64,000 nucleotides of DNA from Pseudoxanthomonas sp. PXM01 (GCF_014851815.1 NZ_JACVAJ010000001.1:124001-188000); one strand, 5' to 3'. Shown: positions 8,926-18,923, counted from the first letter of the stretch. A program made the numbers and translations. Notes: generated by a model from the letters alone, not told the origin.

Positions 8926-11175
8926 TCAGAACTCCTGCCAGTCGCCATCGGCCAGGGCCGGTTCGGGCAGGCGTACCGCCGGCTTGCGGGCCACGGCCTT
9001 GGCGACCGGCTTCGGCGCGGCGACCGGGGCCGCGGCGACGGCCTTGCGCACCGGTGCGCTGGTGGTGGCGTGCAGCTTGAACACCGCCACCGATTCGGTC
9101 AGCGACTGCGCCTGCTCTTCCATCGAACGGGCAGCCGCGGTGGCTTCTTCCACCAGCGCAGCGTTCTGCTGGGTCGCTTCATCCATCTGGGTGATGGTCT
9201 GGTTGACCTGCTCGATGCCGGCGGACTGTTCCTGCGAGGCGGCCGAGATCTCGGCCATGATGTCGGTCACGCGCTGCACGCTGGCCACGATCTCGGCCAT
9301 CGTCGCGCCGGCTTGGTTCACCAGTGCCGAACCATCGGCGACCTTGTCCACGGACGTCTCGATCAGGCCCTTGATCTCCTTGGCCGCGTTGGCCGAGCGC
9401 TGGGCGAGCGTACGCACTTCCGAGGCGACCACGGCGAAACCACGGCCCTGCTCACCGGCACGGGCGGCTTCCACCGCGGCGTTGAGCGCCAGGATGTTGG
9501 TCTGGAAGGCGATGCCGTCGATGACCGAGATGATCTCGGCGATCTTCTTGGACGACTGTTCGATGTCGGTCATGGTGGTGACGACCTTGCCGACCACATC
9601 GCCGCCCTGCGAGGCGACCGACGCGGCACCGATGGCGAGCTGGTTGGCCTGTCGGGCGGACTCGGCGTTCTGGCGCACGGTGGAGGTCAGTTCCTCCATC
9701 GAGGCGGCGGTTTCTTCCAGGTTGGCGGCCTGCTGTTCGGTACGGCGCGAGAGGTCGTTGTTGCCGGAGGCGATCTCGCCGGCGGCGGTGTTGATGCTCA
9801 GTGCCGCGGTCTGGATGCCGCCGACGATCTCGGTCAGCTGGCCGACGGTGGCGTTGGCGTCGTCGCGCATGATGGCGAACACGCCATGGAAGTCGCCTTC
9901 CATCCGCGCGGTCAGGTCGCCATCGGCGATCGCGCGCAGCAGGGCCGACAGCTGCGCGAGGTTGCGGTCGCTGGTGGCCATCATCGCGTTCAGGCCCTGC
10001 ACCATCTGCAGGAAGTCGTGGCGGAAACCGGCTTCGTCGCCGCGCGCCGTGAAGTCGCCGGCGGCCGCCGCCTGCGCCAGGCGTTTGATCTCGCCGTTGA
10101 TGGCCAGCAGGCTCTGCTTGGCGGCGTCCATCGCCTCGTGCAGGAAGGCGCGCGTGCCGGGCAGGCGGCGCGCATCCTGGCTCAGGTCGCCGCTGGCGTA
10201 GCGCTCCAAGATGCCGATGGCATCGCGGAAGGCATCCAGGTGTTCGAACATCATGGTGTTGATGCCGCCGGCCAGTTCGCCGTACACGCCGGGGAAATCT
10301 TCCGGCATGCGGTGGCTGATGTCCTCGGCGGCATGCAGGCGGATCATGTCGCGCGTCTCGTGCGAGAAGCGCTCCAGCATGTGCACCATCTCGTCGGTGG
10401 CCTTCAGCATCTGGCCGACTTCGTCGCGGCCATGGTGGCCGGTGCGCACGCTCAGGTCGCCGCGCGAGACGCCCTTGATCGCGGACAGGGCGCGCGCCAC
10501 CGGTTCCAGCACCGACTGGCCGATGACCCAGCTGATCGCCATGCTCAGCAGCACCAGCAGGCCGCCGACAGCGGTCATGATGAAGGTGAACTGCAGCGCC
10601 TGCGCCTGGGTGTCGTCGATGTAGACGCCGGTGCCGACCACCCAGCCCCACGGCTGGTACAGCGCGGCGTAGGAGGTCTTCGGTACCGGATCTTCTTCGC
10701 CGGCCTTCGCCCAGCTGTAGTCGACATGGCCGCCGCCGGCGCGCGCCGCGCGCACGAACTCCGGGAAGATCCGCTTGCCGTCGGGGCTCTCGACGTCGCC
10801 CAACGGCTTGCCGATCAGGTCGGGCCGCGTGGGATGCATCAGCATGACCGGGGCTTCGTCGGTGACGAAGAAGTAGTCCACGCCCTCGTTGGCCTGCATC
10901 GCGGCGAGGGCGGCGAGCGCGCGCGCCTTCGCTTCGGCTTCGTCCAGCGTGCCGGCGTCGGCCTGTTTGGCGTAACTGCCGATCACGCCCAGCGCCATGT
11001 CGGTCTGCGCCTTCAATCCGGCCTGGCGCGTCGCGTTCAGATCCAGGTACTGCATGCGCGCCGCGATCACGGCGAGCGACACGACCCCCAGGGCGACCAG
11101 GGCGGTCTGGATCAGGAACCGGCGCTTGAGCGGCAGCGAGGAGAGGGTGGCGGCGATCTTGGCGGTGAACGTCAT
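8926..11175 (-). CDS. Methyl-accepting chemotaxis protein with single Cache sensor (MCP2)
   Basis: 749-residue chemoreceptor. TM1 is at about 20-42. The periplasmic part (about 45-195) has the sCache_2 hallmarks [19 protein letters not shown] and [13 protein letters not shown], a family that often binds small carboxylates. TM2 (about 198-220), HAMP modules and the signalling domain follow, ending in DWQEF, a predicted CheR tether. The C-terminal third is nearly identical at DNA level to the receptor at 35375-37588, which shares the [11 protein letters not shown] variant before the signalling domain. A sigma-28 promoter with perfect -10 (GCCGATAA) lies at 11242-11268. Confidence 0.95.
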   Translation of the reverse strand: MTFTAKIAATLSSLPLKRRFLIQTALVALGVVSLAVIAARMQYLDLNATRQAGLKAQTDMALGVIGSYAKQADAGTLDEAEAKARALAALAAMQANEGVDYFFVTDEAPVMLMHPTRPDLIGKPLGDVESPDGKRIFPEFVRAARAGGGHVDYSWAKAGEEDPVPKTSYAALYQPWGWVVGTGVYIDDTQAQALQFTFIMTAVGGLLVLLSMAISWVIGQSVLEPVARALSAIKGVSRGDLSVRTGHHGRDEVGQMLKATDEMVHMLERFSHETRDMIRLHAAEDISHRMPEDFPGVYGELAGGINTMMFEHLDAFRDAIGILERYASGDLSQDARRLPGTRAFLHEAMDAAKQSLLAINGEIKRLAQAAAAGDFTARGDEAGFRHDFLQMVQGLNAMMATSDRNLAQLSALLRAIADGDLTARMEGDFHGVFAIMRDDANATVGQLTEIVGGIQTAALSINTAAGEIASGNNDLSRRTEQQAANLEETAASMEELTSTVRQNAESARQANQLAIGAASVASQGGDVVGKVVTTMTDIEQSSKKIAEIISVIDGIAFQTNILALNAAVEAARAGEQGRGFAVVASEVRTLAQRSANAAKEIKGLIETSVDKVADGSALVNQAGATMAEIVASVQRVTDIMAEISAASQEQSAGIEQVNQTITQMDEATQQNAALVEEATAAARSMEEQAQSLTESVAVFKLHATTSAPVRKAVAAAPVAAPKPVAKAVARKPAVRLPEPALADGDWQEF

Positions 11176-11241
11176 GGCGATCTCGGACGACAGGGGGTGG
11201 CGTGCGGGGAGGAGGACGGGAACAAGGAGGTCCCGCTGTTG

Positions 11242-11268
11242 TTATCGGCCGCGGCGTCGGAACTTTCA
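11242..11268 (-). promoter_or_regulatory. sigma-28 promoter of MCP2
   Basis: Minus strand: TGAA (context TGAAAGTT), 15 bases, GCCGATAA. Confidence 0.8.
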
Positions 11269-11321
11269 GTCATGTGAAGCCCCCTGCGACGAATGGCGCA
11301 TGCCGGGGCAGGGCGGAAACG

Positions 11322-11355
11322 CGAAGACCGCGGGCCTTGCGGTCCGCGGTCTTCG
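11322..11355 (-). terminator. Hairpin after cheW
   Basis: 12-bp stem (11322-11333 with 11344-11355) and 10-base loop, 35 bases past the cheW stop. On the minus strand it is followed by CGTTTCC, a short U run. It probably ends the cheW transcript before the MCP2 promoter. Confidence 0.6.
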
Positions 11356-11389
11356 GAGGGCGACGCCATGCCGGGCGTCCGGCGACGGA

Positions 11390-11878
11390 TCAGGCGGCGG
11401 CCTGTTCCGGCAGCGGCTGACCGAGGTCGGCGCTGTCGATCAGCGTTTCGATGTCGAGCAGGATCAGCATGCGCTCGTCCACCGTGCCGATGCCCGAGAT
11501 GAAGCGGGTGTCGACGCTGGCGCCGAATTCCGGCGTGGGACGGATCTGCTCGGCGTTCAGCGCCAGCACGTCCGACACGCTGTCCACGACGATGCCGACC
11601 ACGCGGTCTTCCACGTTCAACACGATCATCACCGTGAAGGCGTCGTAGCGCGCTTCCTTCAGACGCAGCTTCAGGCGCAGGTCGATCACCGGCACGATGG
11701 TGCCGCGCAGGTTGATCACGCCCTTGATGTAGTCCGGCGCGTCGGGCAGGCGGGTCACCGAGTCGTAGCCGCGGATTTCCTGGACCTTCAGGATGTCCAC
11801 GCCGTAGTGCTCGTCTCCCAGGGTGAAGCTGAGGAACTCGTCCGCGCTCGCTGCTGCCTGGGTCTTCTTGTCGCTCAT
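11390..11878 (-). CDS. cheW: CheW, chemotaxis coupling protein
   Basis: 162-residue adaptor linking chemoreceptors to CheA. The CheW fold is clear: FTLGDEHYGVDILKVQEI at the start, the conserved VINLRGTIVPVIDLR core, and the later RFISGIGTV and LLDIETLI segments. The start is the ATG at 11878 (MSDKKTQ); longer frames upstream are out of register with any homologous sequence. It sits between two receptors and has its own sigma-28 promoter with a full TAAA -35. It is the only stand-alone CheW in the window, so both CheA proteins here may depend on it or on another CheW elsewhere. Confidence 0.97.
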   Translation of the reverse strand: MSDKKTQAAASADEFLSFTLGDEHYGVDILKVQEIRGYDSVTRLPDAPDYIKGVINLRGTIVPVIDLRLKLRLKEARYDAFTVMIVLNVEDRVVGIVVDSVSDVLALNAEQIRPTPEFGASVDTRFISGIGTVDERMLILLDIETLIDSADLGQPLPEQAAA

Positions 11879-11942
11879 GGGTCGGGCTCCTGTTGCAGCC
11901 GGTAAGGGTTCGGGGTTCCCGGGGCGGAACCGGTCAAGGCCA

Positions 11943-11969
11943 AGATCGGCCCCGGGCGGGGTTTCTTTA
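11943..11969 (-). promoter_or_regulatory. sigma-28 promoter of cheW
   Basis: Minus strand: TAAA, 15 bases, GCCGATCT, lying in the 97-base gap between the MCP3 stop and cheW. Confidence 0.75.
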
Positions 11970-11975
11970 GCGGGC

Positions 11976-14681
11976 TCAGTGGGCGTGCGGTGCGGACACC
12001 GGGCGCGGCGCGCCGCCGGCCGCGATGCGGGTGACGCGTTCCTGCACCAGGCGGGCCACGCTGCCGTGGCTGTCCAGCCGGAAGCTGGACACGGCATCGT
12101 TCAGCGCCTGCGCCTGTTCTTCCATCGAGCGGGCGGCGGCCGAGGCTTCTTCCACCAGCGCGGCGTTCTGCTGGGTGGTTTCGTCCATCTGCGTGATGGT
12201 CTGGTTGACCTGCTCGATGCCGGCCGACTGTTCCTGCGACGCCGCCGAAATCTCGGCCATGATGTCGGTCACGCGCTGCACGCTGGCCACGATCTCGGCC
12301 ATCGTCGCGCCGGCCTGGTTCACCAGCGCCGAACCATCGGCGACCTTGTCCACGGACGTCTCGATCAGATCCTTGATCTCCTTCGCGGCATTTGCGGAAC
12401 GCTGGGCGAGGGTGCGTACCTCGCTGGCAACGACCGCGAAACCGCGACCCTGTTCGCCGGCACGCGCCGCTTCCACCGCGGCGTTGAGCGCCAGGATGTT
12501 GGTCTGGAAGGCGATGCCGTCGATGACCGAGATGATCTCGGCGATCTTCTTCGACGACTGCTCGATGTCGCGCATGGTCGTCACCACCTTGCCGACCACA
12601 TCGCCGCCCTGCGAGGCGACCGAGGCCGCGCCGATGGCGAGCTGGTTGGCCTGTCGGGCGGACTCGGCGTTCTGGCGCACGGTGGAGGTCAGTTCCTCCA
12701 TCGAGGCGGCGGTTTCTTCCAGGTTGGCGGCCTGCTGTTCGGTACGGCGCGAGAGGTCGTTGTTGCCGGAGGCGATCTCGCCGGCGGCGGTGTTGATGGA
12801 GCCGGAGGCGTCCTGGATGCGGCCGACGATGTCGGTCAGCTGGGCGACGGTGGCGTTGGCATCGTCGCGCATGGCAGCGAACACGCCGTGGAAGTCGCCG
12901 TCCATGCGCGCGGTCAGGTCGCCCTTGGACAGCGACTGCAGCACGCCGGAGACCGCCTCGACGCTGCCGGCGATCGCGGCCAGCAGGCCGTTGACCTGCT
13001 GCGACAGCATCAGCAGGAAGCCCTGCTTGCCGGTCTCGGCGATGCGTCCGCTCAGGTCGCCCTGCGCGGCGGCCTGCACGATGCGGGTGACTTCCTGCTC
13101 GACCATGACCTCGTTGGTGCGGTCGGCCCACTCGACCACGTAGCCGATGCGCTGGCCTTCGCCGTCGGTCACCGGGTTGATGATCAGCTGCATGATGCGG
13201 CCGCCCACGGCGATCTGCGCGCGGTGCGTGCCCTGCAGCGCGGCCAGCATGCGCGATTGGTGTTCGGGCTTCTTGTGGAAGATGTCGATGCTGCTGCCGA
13301 TCACCGTGCGCACGTCGAAGGCGGGCAGGTCGCGGCGCAGGTCCTGCTCCACGTCGGCCAGCATCTTCATCAGCGGGCGGTTGGCGTAGACGATGGTGCG
13401 GTCGGCGTCGGCGATCATGACGTTGGTGGTCACGTCTTCCAGCGCAGTGCGGATGCGCAGGCTTTCCTTCGCCACCACGGCGTCGCGTTCGATGCGTTCG
13501 CGCAGATGGCCCTGCATGCTGCGCATGGCCTTCATCAGCGTGCCGATCTCGTCATCGCCGCTGGCATCGATGTCGCTGTCCAGCTTGCCGCGGGCGATGT
13601 CGTCGGCGACGCGCACGGCACCCGCCAGCGGCCTGGCGACCTGGCGGCGCAGCAGCCAGAACACCGCACCGCAGAGCAGGGCGGCGCCAAGCGAACCGAC
13701 GGCCACTACCGTCCACAACACGGCGCGGGCCTCCTTCATCAGGACGGCGCGCGGGACCACCACGCCGAGCGCGAAGCGCTCCTGCGCGCCACCGATCTGC
13801 AGCGGCACGTAGGCTTCCATCACCGCGTCGCCGGCGGCATTGGCGGCCTCGCGGAACACGGATTCGCCGGCGGCGATCCGCTTGATCACGTCGGCGGCCT
13901 GGTCGCCCGCATACGGCTTGCCGACCGAAGCCGCATCCTGGTCGGCGATGACCACACCGGCCGGCGTCAGCAGGCGCACGAAGCCCGCGTCCATCGGGGT
14001 GAGTTTGGCGATGCGTTCCTGCAGCGACTGCAGGGCGAAGTCGACGGTCATGACGCCGACGTACTTGCCGTCTTCCAGCACCGGGGTGGACAGGGTCGTC
14101 ATCAGCACGTCCTTGCCCGCGATCTTGTACACGTAGGGCTCGGCGACCACCTGGCGCTTGAGTTCGCGCGGACGCAGGTACCAGTCACCGGCACCGGGGA
14201 CTTCGTAGTCGCGCAGCGCCTCTTCCAGCGGTACGCCGTCGCTCCATGCCCAGTAGCTCATGAAGCGGCCGGTGTCGTCGTGGCCGGCCGCGGACACGTA
14301 GTCCGCATCCTTGCCGTCGAACGCATCGGGCTCCCATAGCGTGCCCACGCCGATCCATTCCGGATGGGCTTCCAGCTGGCGCTTGAAAATGGCGCTGGCG
14401 GCGGAGCGGCTGATGCCGTCGCCGTTGCGTTGGGCGAGCAGGGCATGCGCCAGGGCCGCATTGGTGTCGAAGGCGCCGGTCAGTTCGCCCGAGATGCGCT
14501 GCGCTTCCAGATTCGCCAGCCCTTCCATCGTGGTGCGGGCGCCGGCGAGCAGCGACTGGCTGCTGCGCAGGTAGCTGGCCGCCGCGGCGACGCCGAAGGC
14601 GAGCAGGGCGACGACGGCGGTGCCGTACATCACGCGCGTGGCGATGCTGCGGGAAGAGAAGCGGGCGGAAGCGGATGACAT
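11976..14681 (-). CDS. Methyl-accepting chemotaxis protein with double Cache and PAS domains (MCP3)
   Basis: 901 residues, the longest receptor here. TM1 at about 17-37 is followed by a large periplasmic region (about 40-320) with dCache features: WIGVGTLWEPDAFDG, the GDWYLRPR loop, and PVLEDGKYVGVMTVDF, a pattern seen in amino-acid and related ligand sensors. TM2 is at about 325-345, followed by HAMP, a cytoplasmic PAS (about 405-525) and the signalling domain. Unlike its four paralogues it does not end in WxxF; the tail is short and ends in His-Ala-His. It would depend on neighbouring receptors for CheR docking. A sigma-28-like promoter is at 14774-14800. Confidence 0.94.
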   Translation of the reverse strand: MSSASARFSSRSIATRVMYGTAVVALLAFGVAAAASYLRSSQSLLAGARTTMEGLANLEAQRISGELTGAFDTNAALAHALLAQRNGDGISRSAASAIFKRQLEAHPEWIGVGTLWEPDAFDGKDADYVSAAGHDDTGRFMSYWAWSDGVPLEEALRDYEVPGAGDWYLRPRELKRQVVAEPYVYKIAGKDVLMTTLSTPVLEDGKYVGVMTVDFALQSLQERIAKLTPMDAGFVRLLTPAGVVIADQDAASVGKPYAGDQAADVIKRIAAGESVFREAANAAGDAVMEAYVPLQIGGAQERFALGVVVPRAVLMKEARAVLWTVVAVGSLGAALLCGAVFWLLRRQVARPLAGAVRVADDIARGKLDSDIDASGDDEIGTLMKAMRSMQGHLRERIERDAVVAKESLRIRTALEDVTTNVMIADADRTIVYANRPLMKMLADVEQDLRRDLPAFDVRTVIGSSIDIFHKKPEHQSRMLAALQGTHRAQIAVGGRIMQLIINPVTDGEGQRIGYVVEWADRTNEVMVEQEVTRIVQAAAQGDLSGRIAETGKQGFLLMLSQQVNGLLAAIAGSVEAVSGVLQSLSKGDLTARMDGDFHGVFAAMRDDANATVAQLTDIVGRIQDASGSINTAAGEIASGNNDLSRRTEQQAANLEETAASMEELTSTVRQNAESARQANQLAIGAASVASQGGDVVGKVVTTMRDIEQSSKKIAEIISVIDGIAFQTNILALNAAVEAARAGEQGRGFAVVASEVRTLAQRSANAAKEIKDLIETSVDKVADGSALVNQAGATMAEIVASVQRVTDIMAEISAASQEQSAGIEQVNQTITQMDETTQQNAALVEEASAAARSMEEQAQALNDAVSSFRLDSHGSVARLVQERVTRIAAGGAPRPVSAPHAH

Positions 14682-14773
14682 GGCGGCCTCGTGCGGATGG
14701 GGCGGTACGGCTGCCCCGGTGCACGGAGCGGCCGCCTGTGGGCCACACCTGCGTGTCAGGAGCGTTACACGGG

Positions 14774-14800
14774 GTATCGGCGGGCGTGCGGCGGGATTGA
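14774..14800 (-). promoter_or_regulatory. sigma-28-like promoter of MCP3
   Basis: Minus strand: TCAA, 15 bases, GCCGATAC, about 90 bases before the start codon. Confidence 0.65.
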
Positions 14801-14849
14801 GCGCAAGACGCTCAGAACCGACGGAAGGCGTTCGAAACGTCGACGCCGG

Positions 14850-15629
14850 TCACGCCGCGCCGCGCTCGCGGGCGCTGCGCTGGCGTTCCAGGCGGAAGAT
14901 GTAGCGCTGGATCAGGGCGTCGCCACCGCGCGGCATCTCGGTGAACTGGCAGCCGGCACGCCAGCTTTCGCTGCCGTTCTGGTTGAGCTGGCGATGCAGG
15001 CTCTTGACCATCAGGCGCACGCACAGCGGCCCGCTCTCGGGCAGGTGCAGCAGGCTGCCGGGGAACTCCTTGTACGGCTGCAGCGTCGGCTCTTCCGCCT
15101 GCACGGCCAGCGCGATGCCGCCGCCGCTGATATCCAGCACGCGGTAGTTGCGGTAGGTCGTCTCGCCATCGGGGTGGCGGGTCGGGACGGCGCACTCCAT
15201 CGGCTGCGTCACCGGCACCTGCAGCCGGTAGAACTCGCGGCGCTGCAGGCGCAGGACACTTTCCGGCAGCGATGCGCGGAACGCGACCTGCCCGTCCTTC
15301 TGGACGCGCTGCAGGTCGTACAGCTTGAACTGCACGTGGATCCGCTCGAGCCGGGACACGCAGGTGACGTGGGTGGCTTCCTCGATGCTGCGGTTGATCG
15401 CCTCCGAGGCGCTGCCGTCGATCAGGACGCCGTCTTCGTCCTCCAGCACTTCGACCACGGACGTGGGGAAGGTGTGGTTGCGCGGCATCGCGCAGCCGCT
15501 GACCAGCGCCCGCTTGTCGATCAGCGACTGCAGGATCTGGCGGATCGCGTACTCGCCATGCACCAGGTACTTGTCTTCATCGTCGTACCTGACGGGATCG
15601 GCCAGTGGGGAGTCGCTGGTCTCGGTCAT
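14850..15629 (-). CDS. ycgR: YcgR-type flagellar brake (PilZ domain)
   Basis: 259-residue c-di-GMP effector that slows or biases the flagellar motor. An N-terminal YcgR domain (about 20-125) precedes a PilZ domain carrying RREFYRLQVP (RxxxR-type c-di-GMP motif) and DISGGGIAL (D/NxSxxG). The start MTETSDSP at 15629 was chosen over an upstream ATG at 15809, because the extra 60 residues are low-complexity and would include the promoter. The sigma-28 promoter at 15670-15696 has a consensus TAAA -35. With the c-di-GMP enzymes at 6149-8761 and 61702-62733 it gives a local c-di-GMP motility circuit. Confidence 0.93.
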   Translation of the reverse strand: MTETSDSPLADPVRYDDEDKYLVHGEYAIRQILQSLIDKRALVSGCAMPRNHTFPTSVVEVLEDEDGVLIDGSASEAINRSIEEATHVTCVSRLERIHVQFKLYDLQRVQKDGQVAFRASLPESVLRLQRREFYRLQVPVTQPMECAVPTRHPDGETTYRNYRVLDISGGGIALAVQAEEPTLQPYKEFPGSLLHLPESGPLCVRLMVKSLHRQLNQNGSESWRAGCQFTEMPRGGDALIQRYIFRLERQRSARERGAA

Positions 15630-15669
15630 TGCGGGCGGGAACGTCGGGGCAGGGAGGGCGTCACAGGCT

Positions 15670-15696
15670 GTATCGGCGTACGTCACAGCATCTTTA
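15670..15696 (-). promoter_or_regulatory. sigma-28 promoter of ycgR
   Basis: Minus strand: TAAA, 15 bases, GCCGATAC, one base from consensus in the -10, 40 bases before the start. Confidence 0.85.
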
Positions 15697-15805
15697 GTGG
15701 CGGTGCCCGTGCATCCGGCGCCCCTTGGGCGGAACACCCTGCGAAGACGCGCCGGAGGGGCACGTCGGAGGTGACGGCGACACGCGCCGTCACCTCCGGA
15801 GGTGC

Positions 15806-16591
15806 TCACCTGGCCTGTCCGGCGACGTCCTTCGCCGCGCGATCAATCGTATCGGCCACCACCTTGGGCTGGGTCATGAAGACCGCGTGGCTGGCGGAGA
15901 CCTTGGTGATGCGCGCATTGATGCGTTCGGCCATGTGGATGAGCATGGCCTGGTCGAAGGCCTTGTCTTCGGTGGCGATGACGGCCCAGCTGGGCTTCGT
16001 GCGCCATGCAGCATTCGTCAGCGTGGTGCCGAACACCGACATGTTGATCGGCACCTGCGAATCGCGCAGGAATGCCGCGTCGGCGTCCGTGGCGTCACCG
16101 GCGAAGCCCGCCTTGAACTTGGCCGGGTTGATGAAGCCGTAGCCATCGCGCCCGGTCTCGATCACGAACTCGGGCGTCGCTGCGAAGCCTTCGTACTGCT
16201 GCGCCGTGGTTTCGCCCGCGTCGGGGGCCAGCGCCGACACGTAGACCAGGCCGGCCACCTTGTCGTGGACACCGGCTTCGGTGATCACCGTCCCGCCCCA
16301 GGAGTGCCCGACCAGGATGGCCGGACCGTCCTGGCGATCGAGCACGCGCGTGGTCGCGGCCACGTCGTCGGCGAGCGACGTCAGCGGGTTCTGCACGATG
16401 GACACGCGGTAGCCGCGTGCGGTCAGGTCGTCGTACACCGGGCGCCAGCCGGCGCCGTCGGCGAAGGCGCCGTGCACCAGCACGACGTTCTTCACCTGGC
16501 CGCCATCGCGGGTGGTCTCGGCGGCATGGGCGGTGGGGGACAGGCTGGCGGCCAGGGCGGCGGCGAGCAGGGCGGGGATGAGCTTGAACAT
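15806..16591 (-). CDS. Exported alpha/beta-fold hydrolase
   Basis: 261 residues with a clear signal peptide (about 1-23, ending AHA). The mature protein shows the oxyanion strand VVLVHGAFADG, the nucleophile elbow GHSWGG, and the histidine in SASHAVF near the C-terminus, so the catalytic triad is complete. It belongs to the esterase/salicylate-esterase-like group of alpha/beta hydrolases (PF12697 type); the substrate cannot be read from sequence. It is monocistronic, separated from the SDR gene by 189 bases holding a GC-rich hairpin and an AT-rich stretch that is a likely promoter. It has no visible link to chemotaxis. Confidence 0.85.
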   Translation of the reverse strand: MFKLIPALLAAALAASLSPTAHAAETTRDGGQVKNVVLVHGAFADGAGWRPVYDDLTARGYRVSIVQNPLTSLADDVAATTRVLDRQDGPAILVGHSWGGTVITEAGVHDKVAGLVYVSALAPDAGETTAQQYEGFAATPEFVIETGRDGYGFINPAKFKAGFAGDATDADAAFLRDSQVPINMSVFGTTLTNAAWRTKPSWAVIATEDKAFDQAMLIHMAERINARITKVSASHAVFMTQPKVVADTIDRAAKDVAGQAR

Positions 16592-16737
16592 GGTCGTGTC
16601 CTCGGGGCAGTGGTGGGTAGCGTTCGGAGTGCGGCGTTGGCCGGCAGGGGTACTGTGCAGGTCCCTCAGGAACCATCGGTCACGAAACGTACTGATAATT
16701 TGATCCTTCGTACGTGTTTACCGCGAACGCCTCCCGG

Positions 16738-16765
16738 CCCGCCCGCCGGGTCGCCGGCGGGCGGG
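16738..16765 (-). terminator. GC-rich hairpin after the SDR gene
   Basis: 12-bp perfect stem (16738-16749 with 16754-16765) and 4-base loop, 15 bases past the SDR stop. There is no U tract on the minus strand, so it may protect the 3' end rather than terminate alone. Confidence 0.4.
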
Positions 16766-16780
16766 GAGGTCATCGTGGGC

Positions 16781-17563
16781 TTACGCTGTCGGCACGGTGC
16801 CGCCGTCGATCGTGTGTTCCGATCCCGAGATGGACGCGGCGCGAGGCGAGACCAGGAACGCGATGAGGTCGGCCACCTCGGACGGCTGGGCCGGGCGCCC
16901 CACCGGAATGCCGCCCAGCGCGTCCATGACCATCTGCTTGGCGCCTTGGTAGTCGGTGCCGGCGTTGGCCGCGATGCCGCCGAGGAAATCGATCGAGGCT
17001 TCGGTCTCGATCCAGCCCGGCGACACGCGGACCACCCGTACGCCCTGCGGCGTGACTTCCTTCGACAGTGCCTTGCTGTAGGTCGACAACGCGGCCTTCG
17101 CGGCGGCATAGGCGATGGTGGAATCGTGCAGCGGCAGCAGGCGCTGGATCGAGGTCACGTGCAGGATCACGCCGGAGCGCTGCGCGAGCATCGCCGGCAG
17201 CAGTGCACGGTCCATCCGCACGGCGGACATCAGATTGAGGTCCAGCGCCTTCGCCCACTCGCCGTCGTCCAGCCTGGCGAAGCCGCCCGCGGGCGCCGAC
17301 GAGCCGCCCACCACGTTGATGAGGATGTCGACGGTGCCGAGGTGGCGCTGGGCCGCGTCGGTCGCCATGCGAACACCCTCGGCGGTGGCGAGATCGGCGG
17401 CGACGTAGTGCACGCCGTCGGTGGGCTGCCTCGGCGCCGACAGCGCCGTCGCCACGACGCGTGCCTGCAGCGAGGCGAGCCGTTCGACGACGGCGGCGCC
17501 GACGCCACGCGTGCCGCCGGTCACCAGCACGCGCTTGCCCGCCAGCGAGAGATCGAAGCTCAT
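16781..17563 (-). CDS. Short-chain dehydrogenase/reductase
   Basis: 260-residue classical SDR, an NAD(P)-dependent oxidoreductase. It has the nucleotide-binding TGGTRGVG motif at residues 15-22, an NVVGG variant of the NNAG strand, the catalytic serine in HVTSIQ, and YAAAK as the YxxxK pair. The C-terminal INGSEHTIDGGTxP-like ending is also typical. The arginine after TGGT slightly favours NADP. The substrate is unknown. The start at 17563 overlaps the upstream NTF2-like gene (ATGA), so both are one operon, read away from the LysR gene at 17988. Confidence 0.9.
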   Translation of the reverse strand: MSFDLSLAGKRVLVTGGTRGVGAAVVERLASLQARVVATALSAPRQPTDGVHYVAADLATAEGVRMATDAAQRHLGTVDILINVVGGSSAPAGGFARLDDGEWAKALDLNLMSAVRMDRALLPAMLAQRSGVILHVTSIQRLLPLHDSTIAYAAAKAALSTYSKALSKEVTPQGVRVVRVSPGWIETEASIDFLGGIAANAGTDYQGAKQMVMDALGGIPVGRPAQPSEVADLIAFLVSPRAASISGSEHTIDGGTVPTA

Positions 17564-17889
17564 GGCGCGATCTCCAGCGTGGCGATCTTGCCGCGCTCCA
17601 GGGTGAAGCGGTAACGCAGGTCCAGCGGACTGCCCGGGAAGTCGCCCGACACGCGGCTGGTCACGGTGTAGCTGCGGCCCTGCGTCTCCAGCGTGTGGGG
17701 CGTGGCGGTGTAGGTGTACTGGGCGGACGAGGCGGTCTTCCAGGCCTCGATGGCGGCGAGGCCGGCATGGGTGTGGCCTTCGTCCAGGACCAGGCCATCC
17801 CTGGTGAAACAGCGGGCGACGGCCTGGCCGTCCTGGCGGTCGGCGTCGAAGTAGGCCGCGATGGGCTCGGGCAGGTTCAGGTCTTTCAT
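17560..17889 (-). CDS. NTF2-like (SnoaL-type) protein
   Basis: 109 residues with the alpha+beta cone pattern of nuclear transport factor 2-like proteins: N-terminal helices IAAYFDADRQDGQAVARCF, the loop LVLDEGHTHAGLAAIEAW, then long strands. Such proteins are small ligand-binding or isomerase-type folds, and bacterial copies often lie beside an SDR. It is first in a two-gene operon with the SDR and divergent from LysR. The catalytic function, if any, is unknown. Confidence 0.8.
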   Translation of the reverse strand: MKDLNLPEPIAAYFDADRQDGQAVARCFTRDGLVLDEGHTHAGLAAIEAWKTASSAQYTYTATPHTLETQGRSYTVTSRVSGDFPGSPLDLRYRFTLERGKIATLEIAP

Positions 17890-17953
17890 GGCGGTGCTCC
17901 GGTGTGGGTACGGCGCTAGGTTGATCCGTCCACCCGGGTAAGAGAATCACCTA

Positions 17954-17964
17954 TGATCCGATCA
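17954..17964. promoter_or_regulatory. Candidate LysR operator
   Basis: An 11-base palindrome, TGATCcGATCA, in the 98-base divergent region between the NTF2-like gene and the LysR gene. Position and dyad symmetry suit autoregulation plus control of the SDR operon, but the T-N11-A fit is only approximate. Confidence 0.4.
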
Positions 17965-17987
17965 GGCTATGCAGGAATCCGTATACA

Positions 17988-18923
17988 ATGCGCGGCGCAG
18001 AATTCGCGGAACTGAAGGCCTTCGTGGCCATCGTCGACCGGGCCAGCTTCGCCCGCGCCGCCGATCACCTGGGGCTGTCGCGGTCCGCGCTCAGCCAGAC
18101 CATCCGTCAACTGGAATCGCGGCTGGGGGTGCGTCTGTTGAACCGGACCACGCGCAGCGTGTCGCCGACCGAACCGGGCCGCCGATTGCACGAGCGCCTG
18201 GCGCCGATGCTGCGCGACATGGACGAGGCGGTGGCGCAGGCGGTGGGCACGAGCGCGCGCGCCGCCGGCACGCTGCGCATCAACACGCTGAGCATGGCGG
18301 CCAGGCGCGTGCTCGCGCCGCGACTCGGAAGGTTCGCGAAGGCGAACCCCGACGTCGTGCTCGACATCGTGATCGACGATGCGCTGAGCGATATCGCCGG
18401 CGAAGGCTTCGATGCCGGCATCCGCGTGGGCGGTCGCCTGCAGAAGGACATGGTGGCGGTGCGGCTGACGCCGGACATCGAGCTGTTGGCCGTGGCCTCG
18501 CCCGGGTATCTCGAGCGGCATGGCGAACCGAAGACGCCTGCGGATCTGGACCGCCACGCCTGTATCAACTGGCGCTTCCCCGGCAGCGGCAAGATCGCGG
18601 GCTGGCCGTTCGCGAAGAAGGGCAAGACGGTCGAGGTTTTCGGCGAGGGCAAGGTGATCTCGAACCACCAGGACATCATCGTGCCCGCCGCGCTGCAGGG
18701 ACTCGGCATCCTCTACGCATACAACGACGACGACATCGCCGAGGCCCTGCGTGACGGACGCCTGAAGCGCGTCCTTGCCGACTGGTCACCGACAGTGCCC
18801 GGCCTCTACCTCTACTACTCGAGTCGCCGCTACATGCTGCCGGCGCTGCGCGCCTTCATCGACTGCCTGTTGGACCGCGACCTCGGCAATGAAGATCCTG
18901 CAACGTCTTCAAGTTCCGGATAG
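17988..18923 (+). CDS. LysR-family transcriptional regulator
   Basis: 311 residues. The N-terminal winged helix-turn-helix (about 3-62) contains VAIVDRASFARAADHLGLSRSALSQTI and the RLLNRTTR recognition-wing ending. The effector domain (about 90-295) is of the CrgA/DmlR-like group. The gene is divergent from the NTF2-like/SDR pair, the usual arrangement for a LysR regulator and its target, so it probably controls that operon in response to an unknown metabolite. Confidence 0.92.
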   Translation: MRGAEFAELKAFVAIVDRASFARAADHLGLSRSALSQTIRQLESRLGVRLLNRTTRSVSPTEPGRRLHERLAPMLRDMDEAVAQAVGTSARAAGTLRINTLSMAARRVLAPRLGRFAKANPDVVLDIVIDDALSDIAGEGFDAGIRVGGRLQKDMVAVRLTPDIELLAVASPGYLERHGEPKTPADLDRHACINWRFPGSGKIAGWPFAKKGKTVEVFGEGKVISNHQDIIVPAALQGLGILYAYNDDDIAEALRDGRLKRVLADWSPTVPGLYLYYSSRRYMLPALRAFIDCLLDRDLGNEDPATSSSSG